29,980 nt of DNA from a virus, in the IMG/VR virus record IMGVR_UViG_3300044470_000025, positions 1 to 29,980 of that record; one strand, written 5' to 3'. The position numbers and the translations under genes were made by a program. Of the stretch, positions 1-7,260 are shown one piece after another (position 1 is the stretch's first letter; every line of letters begins with the position of its first letter). The notes below the pieces were generated by a model, which worked only from the letters and a program-made list of their open reading frames with translations, was not told the DNA's origin and did not search any database.

Positions 1-160
1 AAATAAACCCTACTGATGGAATAGCGATACAAGTATCAGCATAAGCTGAAGTCGGAGTTGGTAAGTCGGCATAATAATCAGCCCATTGTATCATCGTTGA
101 ATTCATGTTAGCGGCTGTTCCCTGTACGCCGGTAGACCAGAGACCTGTTTTTAAACTCAT
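1..160 (-). CDS. Partial structural/tail protein (N-terminus only)
   Basis: The frame opens at an ATG at 160 behind an AAGGAGAG ribosome binding site four bases upstream and stays open to the window edge, giving about 53 residues beginning MSLKTGLWSTGVQGTAANMN. It follows the stop of the next gene by ten bases in the same direction, at the distal end of the tail module, so a virion or tail-tip role is likely by position. No family is recognised from this fragment. The rest of the protein lies outside the window. Confidence 0.6.
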   Translation of the reverse strand, partial: MSLKTGLWSTGVQGTAANMNSTMIQWADYYADLPTPTSAYADTCIAIPSVGFI

Positions 161-170
161 TTAACTCTCC

Positions 171-641
171 TTAATCCTGCGAACTTAGCGAAACTGACCA
201 TGTCAAAACCAAATCTTGAGCCAGTGTTGTGTTGTTATAAGAAGCTAAAACTCGGGCAAACATGGTGCCCGAGTTGGCTGTGCCGGTGGCTCCGTTCCCG
301 AACAATCCTAGTTCTTGAATATTGACTGAGCAGTGAGCAGCGGCCATGAACGTCTGGACTGTTAGTTGATTATTTGAAATCGTGATAGCTGATGTGAAAG
401 CCGCCCTGTACGACTCCGCTACCAGTTGAGTCTGTGAACTGGATATCGCCGTGCTGGATGTTCCAATAGCGCAATAGTTAATGCCGGAATAGGTTGTGAC
501 GCCCGCCTGCTGCGCAAGTAAAAGAATGAGCAGGTTCAACCCGGACATGACGGTGCTATTGTGTCCTTCCCATAGAAGCTCCCCTTTGGTATTGTGAATC
601 TGAACATTTGACTTTATCAATCCGTTAGCTTTAATTCTCAT
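171..641 (-). CDS. Putative distal tail / virion structural protein
   Basis: This gene encodes about 156 residues. I chose the ATG at 641 because AAGGAGAGAC lies directly in front of it; the frame is open 12 codons further upstream without a ribosome binding site. The protein begins MRIKANGLIK and is rich in Ser, Thr, Ala and Asn with alternating hydrophobics, as in beta-rich virion proteins. A segment near residue 35 (STVMSGLNLLILLLA) resembles the NQGLNYLLN part of the protein at 9748-10323, and both share a glycine-rich TxxSG-type second half, so the two may be paralogous decoration or fibre-associated proteins. It sits downstream of the baseplate-like gene. Function is inferred from position only. 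Confidence 0.6.
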   Translation of the reverse strand: MRIKANGLIKSNVQIHNTKGELLWEGHNSTVMSGLNLLILLLAQQAGVTTYSGINYCAIGTSSTAISSSQTQLVAESYRAAFTSAITISNNQLTVQTFMAAAHCSVNIQELGLFGNGATGTANSGTMFARVLASYNNTTLAQDLVLTWSVSLSSQD

Positions 642-649
642 GTCTCTCC

Positions 650-877
650 TTAGTCTGCGACCCAGTACCCACACCAAATTGTACTTGTGCCTAATGCGCC
701 TGTACCGCAGTAATAAGGCGGACCGGCGTTTGATAGGATGCTGACACTAGACAAAACAGATATTGATTCTACCGCACCCGCAAATGTTGGGCTCGTAGCA
801 GGGAGTGCTTGAACGGTATTGTTTTGGAGGTTAACGATTAAATCGGGGAGGTCATACGACCTCTGTTGCATTGTCAT
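650..877 (-). CDS. Small hypothetical tail-region protein
   Basis: The product is 75 residues, starting MTMQQRSYDLPDLIVNL from an ATG with GGAGT four bases upstream. It ends nine bases before the chosen start of the next gene and begins two bases after the stop of the 464-residue tail protein, so it belongs to the tail operon. The C-terminal half is Gly-, Tyr- and Cys-rich (PPYYCGTGALG, then IWCGYWVAD), which may form a small folded tip. There is no signal peptide or membrane segment. I do not recognise a family. Confidence 0.55.
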   Translation of the reverse strand: MTMQQRSYDLPDLIVNLQNNTVQALPATSPTFAGAVESISVLSSVSILSNAGPPYYCGTGALGTSTIWCGYWVAD

Positions 878-879
878 AT

Positions 880-2274
880 TTACTCCAAGACGTAGTTTCT
901 TAACTCCATTTTGTATTCTTTAAGTTGTCCGCCTAATACTGTAGTGGTGATAGAGTGAATCCAGTACCCACCGCTGATTCCCAGTATTGAGTTTTGAAGC
1001 AATAGATATTGTCCTACATTAAACCGATTAGTATTTCCGACAGGAAAGTCATCGTCTGAAACCGAAAGATTAAGGACTTCCAGCGGACTTGAGAATTGCC
1101 TCTCTAGGTTTTGCAGGTTAACAGACAGTCCTGCCATACTGTTAGCATCCGAGGCGATAATCCTCTGCCAAAATTCACGTCCGTATTGAGTAATGCTGTT
1201 GGCAACCCAGAAAGGCTGACCGCCCACATACGTGTAGATGTATTGTAGTTGTACTGCTCCGCTAATGTTTGATGACGGTACTGCGATATTAGGAGGGGCG
1301 ACCGCAAATGTCAGTGAGTTAGCTACTGCGTCAAAAAGGCAGTTGAAAGAACTCAGGCTATTCAATCCGGCAACACCCACTGTTTTGGCTGCCCATACAG
1401 GACTCGCCTGTGTTCCTGTATTCACCCAGACTAGAATCTGAGTTTGTCCAGGAGGTGCGCCTAACCCGAATTGAGAACCGGGCAAACCTCCCGTGCTGAG
1501 AACGGTCTGTGTCCCATCATTGCCGAGATAACTTGTTTGAATATTTGAAGGTAAAGACATACCGTAAACCATGTAGCAGTTTATAATACGGGAGGCGTCT
1601 ACTTTACGAGTTAAGCCACGATAACTTAAAGTCGTGGTGCCATTGGGTGTATCAGATAAATTGAACGGTGCCGGAATAGTTGTATATCCGTAATAATGGA
1701 GGTATTTATTGTAATCGACGTAATAGTTAAATCCGACATAGGTTGCGAGTTGTGAGACGGCTTCTTGAGCATACGTGTAAACAAACTGCAAAGCGCCGAT
1801 CGTTGATAAACCGGACTGGCAATACGTTGGAGAGACGATTATCTCGGAAGGTGCAAACCCTATCCCGTTTCTAGAGACAACACTCTTTTCAAATAGATTA
1901 GCTAGAACGGCCAGGTCGCCAGGATATGTAGGGTGGTCGGGGTTTACGTATCCGGTATTGTAATCATTCCTGAAAATTATTTTATTCAGTAAAATAGTAT
2001 AACTTTGAGCATTGATGTCCCAATAGCGGGATAGTCCCTCAATCCGGCCCGTGTTAGTTGACAGTAACCCTCCGAAGATTCTGGCTCCCGTATCACTACG
2101 GGTAACGATTACATCTGTTAGTTCGCCGGGAATGGCAAGATGTGAGTTTTTATCGTAAATAGTTCCCGTGAGGGTTGACACGGTTTGACCTTGAATGGTT
2201 GATATTTGAAAGTTTTCCTGCTGTACAGAAGGGTAGGAAACACCTCCGATGGTTAAAATTACAGGTGCAGACAT
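880..2274 (-). CDS. Putative baseplate/tail hub protein
   Basis: This 464-residue protein directly follows the tape measure gene, its ATG overlapping that stop (TAATG). That is the place where siphoviruses encode distal tail and hub proteins. The N-terminal 120 residues form a beta-rich domain with IFGGLLSTNTGRIEG and a SYTILLNKIIF segment, like the first barrel of gp27-type hub proteins, where the field Gly-Gly-hydrophobic followed by a tyrosine-rich strand is common. The middle contains aromatic-rich YNKYLHYYGY, and the C-terminus returns to a barrel-like pattern (FNVGQYLLLQNS, then LKEYKMELRNYVLE). I infer a hub or tail-tip role from order and this layout; no catalytic motif is visible. 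Confidence 0.6.
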   Translation of the reverse strand: MSAPVILTIGGVSYPSVQQENFQISTIQGQTVSTLTGTIYDKNSHLAIPGELTDVIVTRSDTGARIFGGLLSTNTGRIEGLSRYWDINAQSYTILLNKIIFRNDYNTGYVNPDHPTYPGDLAVLANLFEKSVVSRNGIGFAPSEIIVSPTYCQSGLSTIGALQFVYTYAQEAVSQLATYVGFNYYVDYNKYLHYYGYTTIPAPFNLSDTPNGTTTLSYRGLTRKVDASRIINCYMVYGMSLPSNIQTSYLGNDGTQTVLSTGGLPGSQFGLGAPPGQTQILVWVNTGTQASPVWAAKTVGVAGLNSLSSFNCLFDAVANSLTFAVAPPNIAVPSSNISGAVQLQYIYTYVGGQPFWVANSITQYGREFWQRIIASDANSMAGLSVNLQNLERQFSSPLEVLNLSVSDDDFPVGNTNRFNVGQYLLLQNSILGISGGYWIHSITTTVLGGQLKEYKMELRNYVLE

Positions 2275-3632
2275 TAATAACCTCCCCTGTTCCTGACGAC
2301 TTGGAGGATGTTATTTGAAACGGCTGTAGATAATTCTTGCTCTGTCATGACTGAACCTTGAACATTGACAGTCACGTAGATATTGCCGCCCATGCCACCG
2401 CCAGCACCCAACGGCATCACAGTCGCACCCGTGGGCAGGCTTAAAAGTTCCGGCCCCCTCTCACCCACTACAGAGAGTCCGGGGCTTGTTGTAATACCAC
2501 CGTTGGCTTGTCCAGGAACTTTAGTTGTGGTCTTACTAGAACTTTGTCCGCCGAACAGATTAGAGAATGTGGATGTAAGACTGTTCCATAGGTTAGAGAA
2601 AACATTCCCTATCCAGTCAATAATGGTATTAATACCATTCTTGAACCAGTTAAGACCATCTCCAATCAGCCAGTTATAAGCATCCTGCCCCATCTTAGTG
2701 AGCCATTCTGTTACCTTAACAAACGAGTCCCAATCTGCCTTCATACTCGGTAGAAAGTTCTTCCAGAGAGGTTCTAGTGCGTTTATGCCTGCATTCCACC
2801 AACCTTTTAACTGTTCCCATGCACGCTGCCATTCAGTAGGAGAAAAGAATGCTAACAACATTTGCCCTGCAAGTAAGAAGAATTCACCTACAGCTCCGCC
2901 TAACATTTTCAAAGTTTCTAAGCCTTGACTTGCATATGCATTCATTGAACCCTTTACTTTACCCCAAGTTGAACTTTGGCTTTCTAAGTCTTTTGTCACC
3001 TGGTTGATAGCCTCATCACCCATCATCCATTGCCCGTTGACATACTCGCCGTTATAGGCTTTTTCAAGGTCTGCTAAGACTGTCTTTAGGGAAAGTCCTG
3101 TGTCCTTTGAAATTTGCATAGCTTTAGCAAGAATAGACTGGGATACGTTATTGCTTCTGGTCGTCTGGTCAAGTTCACTCATGGCGTTTGCTACCGTTCC
3201 CAGCGGTAGACCTAATTGAAGGGCTAAAGAACTTGTTAGTCTCATTGTTTGATTAAAGTCCATCATGGGACCTAAAGTGTATTGATTCGAGATTGCCCCA
3301 AAACTAACAAGGGAGGATTCAAGTGAATCCAGCGTCTCAGCTAATGCGACTAATCCCACAACGGCTGCAATCGCAGCTGCAGGCAATGCAAGAGCCATAA
3401 TACCGCTCAGTCCGGCAGCACCCATTAACGGATTGAGCATTTGCAGGCCGGGCACCATTTTATTAATACTGGTATTCATTAAGTCGGTTGAGGCACTCGC
3501 CGCTTTTGCACCCGTGGCTGTTCCTGTGGCCTTTGCTGACAGGTTCTCTAATTCAGTGGATACCTGAGCAGCCGCATCTGTGCCGGTCTTGATAACCTCT
3601 ATTCCGATTTGCATTGTATTACTTGTTGTCAT
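2274..3632 (-). CDS. Tail tape measure protein
   Basis: At 452 residues this is a short tape measure protein. An Ala/Thr/Ser-rich N-terminal helix region is followed by a hydrophobic stretch around residues 75-100 (ALALPAAAIAAVVGLVALAE), typical of the membrane-inserting part of the family. A Trp-rich segment around residues 255-345 (repeats of NWL, NWF, DWI and LWN) comes next, and the C-terminus carries the GERGPELLSLP motif common in phage tape measures. The ATG overlaps the stop of the frameshifted chaperone extension (ATGA). In the family the protein fixes tail length and enters the host envelope during DNA delivery. The small size suggests a short tail. Confidence 0.88.
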   Translation of the reverse strand: MTTSNTMQIGIEVIKTGTDAAAQVSTELENLSAKATGTATGAKAASASTDLMNTSINKMVPGLQMLNPLMGAAGLSGIMALALPAAAIAAVVGLVALAETLDSLESSLVSFGAISNQYTLGPMMDFNQTMRLTSSLALQLGLPLGTVANAMSELDQTTRSNNVSQSILAKAMQISKDTGLSLKTVLADLEKAYNGEYVNGQWMMGDEAINQVTKDLESQSSTWGKVKGSMNAYASQGLETLKMLGGAVGEFFLLAGQMLLAFFSPTEWQRAWEQLKGWWNAGINALEPLWKNFLPSMKADWDSFVKVTEWLTKMGQDAYNWLIGDGLNWFKNGINTIIDWIGNVFSNLWNSLTSTFSNLFGGQSSSKTTTKVPGQANGGITTSPGLSVVGERGPELLSLPTGATVMPLGAGGGMGGNIYVTVNVQGSVMTEQELSTAVSNNILQVVRNRGGY

Positions 3633-3850
3633 GAATCTTCCTTATTTACAAAAGACTCCAGTTCCATCATGTTAAGATACTCATAAAAGTCTTGTGCGGG
3701 TGCGGCTTTAATCTCCCATGGTGGTATTCGCCATGCCTTTGAAAGTTCATAGATAGTAATGGAAAGAGGATAACGCCCGTTATCTTGATACTGTTCGGGG
3801 TGCTCATGGCGTTTTTTAATGTCAGTAAAGCTGGCTATCAGCTTGGTGCG
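3629..3850 (-). CDS. Tail assembly chaperone, -1 frameshift extension (GT-like T part)
   Basis: From the slippery site at 3850 the -1 frame is open for 73 codons and stops at a TGA overlapping the tape measure ATG. It has no start codon of its own with a ribosome binding site, so expression by ribosomal frameshifting from the upstream chaperone is expected, giving a fusion of about 170 residues. The extension contains IYELSKAWRIPPWEIKAAPA and then a DFYEYLNMMELES tail. The W-x-IPPWE pattern is common in the second part of siphovirus tail chaperones. By analogy with lambda gpG/gpGT, the short form coats the tape measure and the long form recruits tail tube subunits. The reading frame is seen directly; the role is inferred from family and position. 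Confidence 0.85.
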   Translation of the reverse strand, partial: RTKLIASFTDIKKRHEHPEQYQDNGRYPLSITIYELSKAWRIPPWEIKAAPAQDFYEYLNMMELESFVNKEDS

Positions 3851-3856
3851 TTTTTT
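3828..3856 (-). promoter_or_regulatory. Programmed -1 ribosomal frameshift site
   Basis: On the minus strand the heptamer A-AAA-AAC occupies 3856-3850, in phase with the chaperone codons. After a five-base spacer (GCACC) there is a perfect six-base-pair hairpin, AAGCTG (3844-3839) with CAGCTT (3833-3828), closing a five-base loop. The zero-frame stop lies inside this hairpin. A slippery heptamer plus a downstream stem is the classic arrangement for -1 frameshifting, and the -1 frame remains open to the tape measure start. All of this is visible in the sequence; the efficiency is unknown. Confidence 0.85.
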
Positions 3857-4140
3857 GAGTAGTCATCCGTTATCATGGAATAGAACGCCTTTGTAACTTG
3901 CTTTAATTGCCGCATGGTCAGCTTATCCAGTCCTTCCGGCGTCACAGGGATAATAACACCGTCTTTATCCGTGACGTCCCATGACTTGATAATCTCCATA
4001 AAGATACCCTTGACCTTCTTATAGTCACTGGACGCATAGGCTGACTGAAGGTTGTCAAATTGTCCTAAAGTCATATCCCATGCGCTCATCTTCCAACCAT
4101 CGGGCAGGGTGATTTCTCTTGAAAATGCTTGGGTTTCCAT
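3838..4140 (-). CDS. Tail assembly chaperone, short form (gpG-like)
   Basis: This 100-residue acidic protein starts METQAFSREITLPDGWKMS and lies between the tail tube gene and the tape measure gene, the fixed position of tail assembly chaperones in siphoviruses. It is mostly helical in appearance (TLGQFDNLQSAYASSDY, then LDKLTMRQLKQVTKAFYSMI) and has no membrane segment. The last in-frame codons TCA-AAA-AAC form the A-AAA-AAC slippery heptamer, so a fraction of ribosomes should continue in the -1 frame into 3850-3629. The normal product ends four codons later (NAPS then stop). A GAGAGAAACA stretch upstream can serve as ribosome binding site. Confidence 0.85.
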   Translation of the reverse strand: METQAFSREITLPDGWKMSAWDMTLGQFDNLQSAYASSDYKKVKGIFMEIIKSWDVTDKDGVIIPVTPEGLDKLTMRQLKQVTKAFYSMITDDYSKNAPS

Positions 4141-4167
4141 TGTTTCTCTCCTTATTTATTCTTTTAC

Positions 4168-5175
4168 TTACGGAAGGGTTGCAACGCCATTCTTGAGGAT
4201 TGCCTGAAAGTCATGTGAACTGGTGGCATCGTATTGTGACAGCATGGTTAACTTAACCGTATCCTGGCCGCTTCTGTCTGTAAGGGTTGCGTATTTGTCA
4301 ATGACCATAGCGGCATCAAGGTCAAGTTCAGCATGTGCAGTTGCGCCGATTAGCGGGCCGGTGAATTTAAACCTGACAAATTGCAGGGCGGAGGGTGATG
4401 CGATGAAATTTGTGAAGTATCCTGCAACACCTGCATTGAAAGCAAAGGTCGCAGAGATTTCAACATGGCGTTTCGCTTCTGCCCTATCAGAGAAGTAGAT
4501 AGTGCCGTCAATATATTTAACAGGTGTGATAGAGGGTACAACTTTGTAACTAAGGTCAATCAGAGAAGTCGATATCTTTGTGCCGCCCAGTCCGGCCCAT
4601 GTGCTGTCGATGTAGAGTGCGCCTGTGCCCACAATAACGGGCGTAACGGTTGCGGGTGGCGTGATGGCCGCTGTGAAGGTTGAAGCCCTCACGTTTTGCC
4701 CTACGATGTTTGCCTTGACCATCATTACGGCCTTGTCGTCCTGAGCGTTGGCGGTAAATTCTAAATCGGTGGCATAGCAGAAGCCGGAAATGAAAGCCTG
4801 CGTGTCGTCTCCGTACTGAATAGTATAGGTATCGGGAGCGTTCGCTGATGTCATGTTGGGCACGTAAGTGCGGGTGTACACACTGTCGGTTGGGGAACCG
4901 CCGGTAATGCCGCCTATTACATTCATACCTAACAGATAACCTAACTGCTCATAGTTGGCGTCTGCGTTAAAGGTTATTTTTGCCTGCTCACCTACAATGT
5001 AAGAATGTTCGTAACTTGCCAGCCGTCCGGTATCGAGATCGTCGGGACGATAGAACTTCTGGTCATTCTCCATTGTGGCAGTGCCGATTAGCCGTGCGGT
5101 TGCCGTTGATATCTGGGTGCCTGGTGTTACCTCTTTTGCGAGTTGAATCTTTCGAAGTGCTTTGAGTCCACTCAT
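4168..5175 (-). CDS. Major tail (tube) protein
   Basis: The product has 335 residues and starts MSGLKALRKIQLAKEVTPGT. An opening of the type x-KIQLAKExTPGT, then a segment such as YRPDDLDTGRLASYEHSY, and beta-strand-rich sequence with many Thr, Ala and Gly residues match phage tail tube proteins that carry an N-terminal polymerisation loop. The length is above lambda gpV (246 residues), so the protein may hold an extra C-terminal domain. It lies immediately upstream of the tail chaperone pair, as expected. It forms the hexameric rings of the tail tube around the tape measure. Confidence 0.8.
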   Translation of the reverse strand: MSGLKALRKIQLAKEVTPGTQISTATARLIGTATMENDQKFYRPDDLDTGRLASYEHSYIVGEQAKITFNADANYEQLGYLLGMNVIGGITGGSPTDSVYTRTYVPNMTSANAPDTYTIQYGDDTQAFISGFCYATDLEFTANAQDDKAVMMVKANIVGQNVRASTFTAAITPPATVTPVIVGTGALYIDSTWAGLGGTKISTSLIDLSYKVVPSITPVKYIDGTIYFSDRAEAKRHVEISATFAFNAGVAGYFTNFIASPSALQFVRFKFTGPLIGATAHAELDLDAAMVIDKYATLTDRSGQDTVKLTMLSQYDATSSHDFQAILKNGVATLP

Positions 5176-5205
5176 TGTTATCCACGCTCCAATTAAATAT
5201 TTATA

Positions 5206-5622
5206 TTATGCTGCAAAATTAGTACCGTAAACTTCCTGTGCTGTGAGTTCGAATGTATAACCCAAGTGCATTTGTCCGTTGTAGTTAAGCACTCCAAAAT
5301 TATACCCTGTGATTTCAGAGTTATAACATGATCCGTTGAGCGATAATGCAGCGTCAAATACATCCAGAACCGCCTCAAGGTAAGGTCTGCACTTTGCTTC
5401 GGATTCCGGCTTGACCTGATTAGTGCAATGCAACTCCATGATAATATTGTGATTGACACGCCGGACTGACGGCTCCCTGACTATCTTCGCACCAGGAACG
5501 GGGAAGTTCACGAAGCATGGGAAGACGTTCATCGTTGCCGGTGCCTTGTCGTGGGCTTTAAGCACGCCGGGAACGGTTGCTTCCAGCACTGCTATTTGTG
5601 TCATTATTAAGTCTAAACTCAT
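5206..5622 (-). CDS. Putative tail terminator / tail completion protein
   Basis: This 138-residue protein lies between the HK97 gp10-like gene and the tail tube gene, the position of tail terminator proteins (lambda gpU type). It begins with a helix (MSLDLIMTQIAVLEA), followed by strands containing NIIMELHCTN and a YLEAVLDVFDAALSL helix, and ends in a strand-rich part (LGYTFELTAQEVYG). Helix-sheet-helix order, small size and a terminal strand are compatible with a terminator that caps the tube and joins the head connector. The ATG at 5622 has only a weak AGGTAA upstream; a second ATG seven codons in is possible. The function rests mainly on gene order. Confidence 0.6.
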   Translation of the reverse strand: MSLDLIMTQIAVLEATVPGVLKAHDKAPATMNVFPCFVNFPVPGAKIVREPSVRRVNHNIIMELHCTNQVKPESEAKCRPYLEAVLDVFDAALSLNGSCYNSEITGYNFGVLNYNGQMHLGYTFELTAQEVYGTNFAA

Positions 5623-5624
5623 AA

Positions 5625-6074
5625 TTATTTACCTATTAATTTATTAATCCAAGCTTGTGCTAACAGTTTGATTTTGTCTGCCGTCTGGCCGACTGATTCG
5701 AAGAAGTAGGGGTAAGCCCTCGTCATTCTGGAACCGATAGACGACGGATTCAGATGGCGGGTATTGCGAATTAGTCCGCCTCGACTGCCAATGCCCACCT
5801 TGATATTGTGCCCAAACTCAACGGCTGAAGCGTAGGAGATGTTTGTTCCTACCATGGCAGTCACGGGACTTGATAGTTTGGTTACAATCGAAGCTCTCAA
5901 ATTCCCTGTGATAACATTCGGGCCGGGCCGCCCTGATGCATTCTGCTTGGCCTGTTCTTCTATCAAGAGGCCGGCCTTATAGACTAATTCAGAGCAGTCT
6001 TGTAATCCGGTATCAAGCCGCTGTAATCCCGATTGAACTTCTTGTAATCCCGTGACCTTGATATTGACTTGCAT
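5625..6074 (-). CDS. HK97 gp10-like head-tail/tail completion protein
   Basis: The protein has 149 residues and starts MQVNIKVTGLQEVQSGLQRL. The order helix, LIEEQAKQNA, TGNLRASIVTKL, then YASAVEFGHN is the pattern of the HK97 gp10 family, in which the T-G-x-L-R-x-S motif and the aromatic-x-x-x-V-E-x-G motif are conserved. Family members act at the head-tail junction or in tail completion. The ATG overlaps the stop of the connector gene (TAATG) and the stop is three bases from the next start, so these genes are translationally linked. I am confident of the family from the two motifs. Confidence 0.8.
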   Translation of the reverse strand: MQVNIKVTGLQEVQSGLQRLDTGLQDCSELVYKAGLLIEEQAKQNASGRPGPNVITGNLRASIVTKLSSPVTAMVGTNISYASAVEFGHNIKVGIGSRGGLIRNTRHLNPSSIGSRMTRAYPYFFESVGQTADKIKLLAQAWINKLIGK

Positions 6075-6937
6075 TAGATGCCTATCTTCCTGACCAGGTT
6101 ACCCGTGGTCAACAAAGTCTTAATTGTGTCGTCGAGCCCTTTGTATATCTCGTACTCGCCTGTATTGGTATTGCCCGTCTTCATAGCATAAGCGGACTCC
6201 CTACGTTTCCACCAGATTAAGCACTGGGTCATACAAGCCGCCACGACCGCCTGATTGTACTGGCAGACGTTAATGGCCGCCCCTTGTGCATACTGGGCCG
6301 CTACAGTGCCGTTCACGCCACGTATGACAGTCAGAGAATTGCCGTAAGTTGAGGTTACATACATTTGTTCGGTACCAATCCGAAGAGTCATACCGGCCCC
6401 AAAGTTCGCACCTTGCGTTACGGTTACTTTCAATGCAGACGAAGTGAGTGGATTATCTTCAACACTATCACCCGATGTAGTATAGGGCGTGGGTGTCAAG
6501 CCGTTCCCATAACCCCATACTCCCGTAATTGAGACGCTATTGGGAATGGAATTAGCAAAGGAGCTGACACGAGAATTAAGTGATAGTTTGATATACGTCT
6601 TGGGATATGAGTATGTAGGATTCAGGACAATATCAAGGGGTGGAGTCACACTGACAGGAGTGGCATATTGACCGGAACCGTTCTCATCTAACGACATAGC
6701 GGAGATACTTAATATGTCTTGAGGCAATAAGAGCGTATTCCCTGAGCCATTGAAATACTTAGTTCCCTCCCAAGTGTAGAAGTGACGTTTGCAGAAACCA
6801 TCAATGAAATCCGATGCCGTCTCTGCCCATGATAAAAGCATTGAATCGTACTTTTGAACATTTGCCATATCGGAGAGGTTGCCCGGGTCTTTAAGGACGT
6901 CTAATGAACAATACGAACTCGTGCGGTTGTGGATCAT
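6074..6937 (-). CDS. Head-tail connector/adaptor protein with extra C-terminal domain
   Basis: The 287-residue product has an N-terminal part typical of gp6/gp15-like head-tail adaptors: an early DVLKDPGNLSD segment, a helix LLSWAETASDFIDGFCKRHFY, then GTKYFNGSGNTLLLPQDILS. An Ig- or beta-like insert of about 100 residues follows (MTLRIGTEQMYVTSTYG, then a TVIRGVNGT segment). The C-terminal helices include CMTQCLIWWKRRESAYAMKT. The N-x-x-D-F-I-D-x-x-C and Y-F-x-G-S-G patterns are common in adaptors that bind the portal and the tail. The beta insert makes it longer than the roughly 100-residue family norm. It overlaps both neighbours by one base (TAATG). Confidence 0.65.
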   Translation of the reverse strand: MIHNRTSSYCSLDVLKDPGNLSDMANVQKYDSMLLSWAETASDFIDGFCKRHFYTWEGTKYFNGSGNTLLLPQDILSISAMSLDENGSGQYATPVSVTPPLDIVLNPTYSYPKTYIKLSLNSRVSSFANSIPNSVSITGVWGYGNGLTPTPYTTSGDSVEDNPLTSSALKVTVTQGANFGAGMTLRIGTEQMYVTSTYGNSLTVIRGVNGTVAAQYAQGAAINVCQYNQAVVAACMTQCLIWWKRRESAYAMKTGNTNTGEYEIYKGLDDTIKTLLTTGNLVRKIGI

Positions 6938-7260
6938 TATGCGCTCTCCTCTACTGTGACAGTATTAGGGACAACTGGGAATGAGATTGTACCGCTGCCG
7001 CTTATTGGCGTGGCTATCCATTGCTGGGAGAACGTTCCCACCTGGGGAAAGTCCGCCTTTTGTACTGAATATTGAACAGTACCGCTGGCCGGTGTAACAA
7101 CCGAAGCGGCATTGTTGACTAGGATATACTGAGGGAAAGACGGATGCCACAGGACAAAATTGACAGTGTAACCAGTTAGATTAAACGGCGACCCGTCCGA
7201 GTTCTCTAGAATATCCGATATTACGTGACTGTAATTATTCTGTGAAACTTCAATTAACAT
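6937..7260 (-). CDS. Ig-like (BppU N-terminal-like) structural protein
   Basis: This 107-residue protein begins MLIEVSQNNYSHVISDILEN and continues with NLTGYTVNFVLWHPSFPQY, a VTPASGTVQYSVQ strand, FPQVGTFSQQWIAT, and a closing strand ending NTVTVEESA. The pattern L-T-G-Y-T-V-x-F, then G-x-V-x-Y, then G-x-F-x-x-x-W is the single Ig-like domain seen at the N-terminus of phage baseplate upper proteins, here standing alone. It abuts the 805-residue repeat protein, and the end of that gene (GGAGCATAA) supplies the ribosome binding site. It probably supports attachment of that protein to the virion. The domain assignment is from pattern memory, not a search. Confidence 0.55.
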   Translation of the reverse strand: MLIEVSQNNYSHVISDILENSDGSPFNLTGYTVNFVLWHPSFPQYILVNNAASVVTPASGTVQYSVQKADFPQVGTFSQQWIATPISGSGTISFPVVPNTVTVEESA

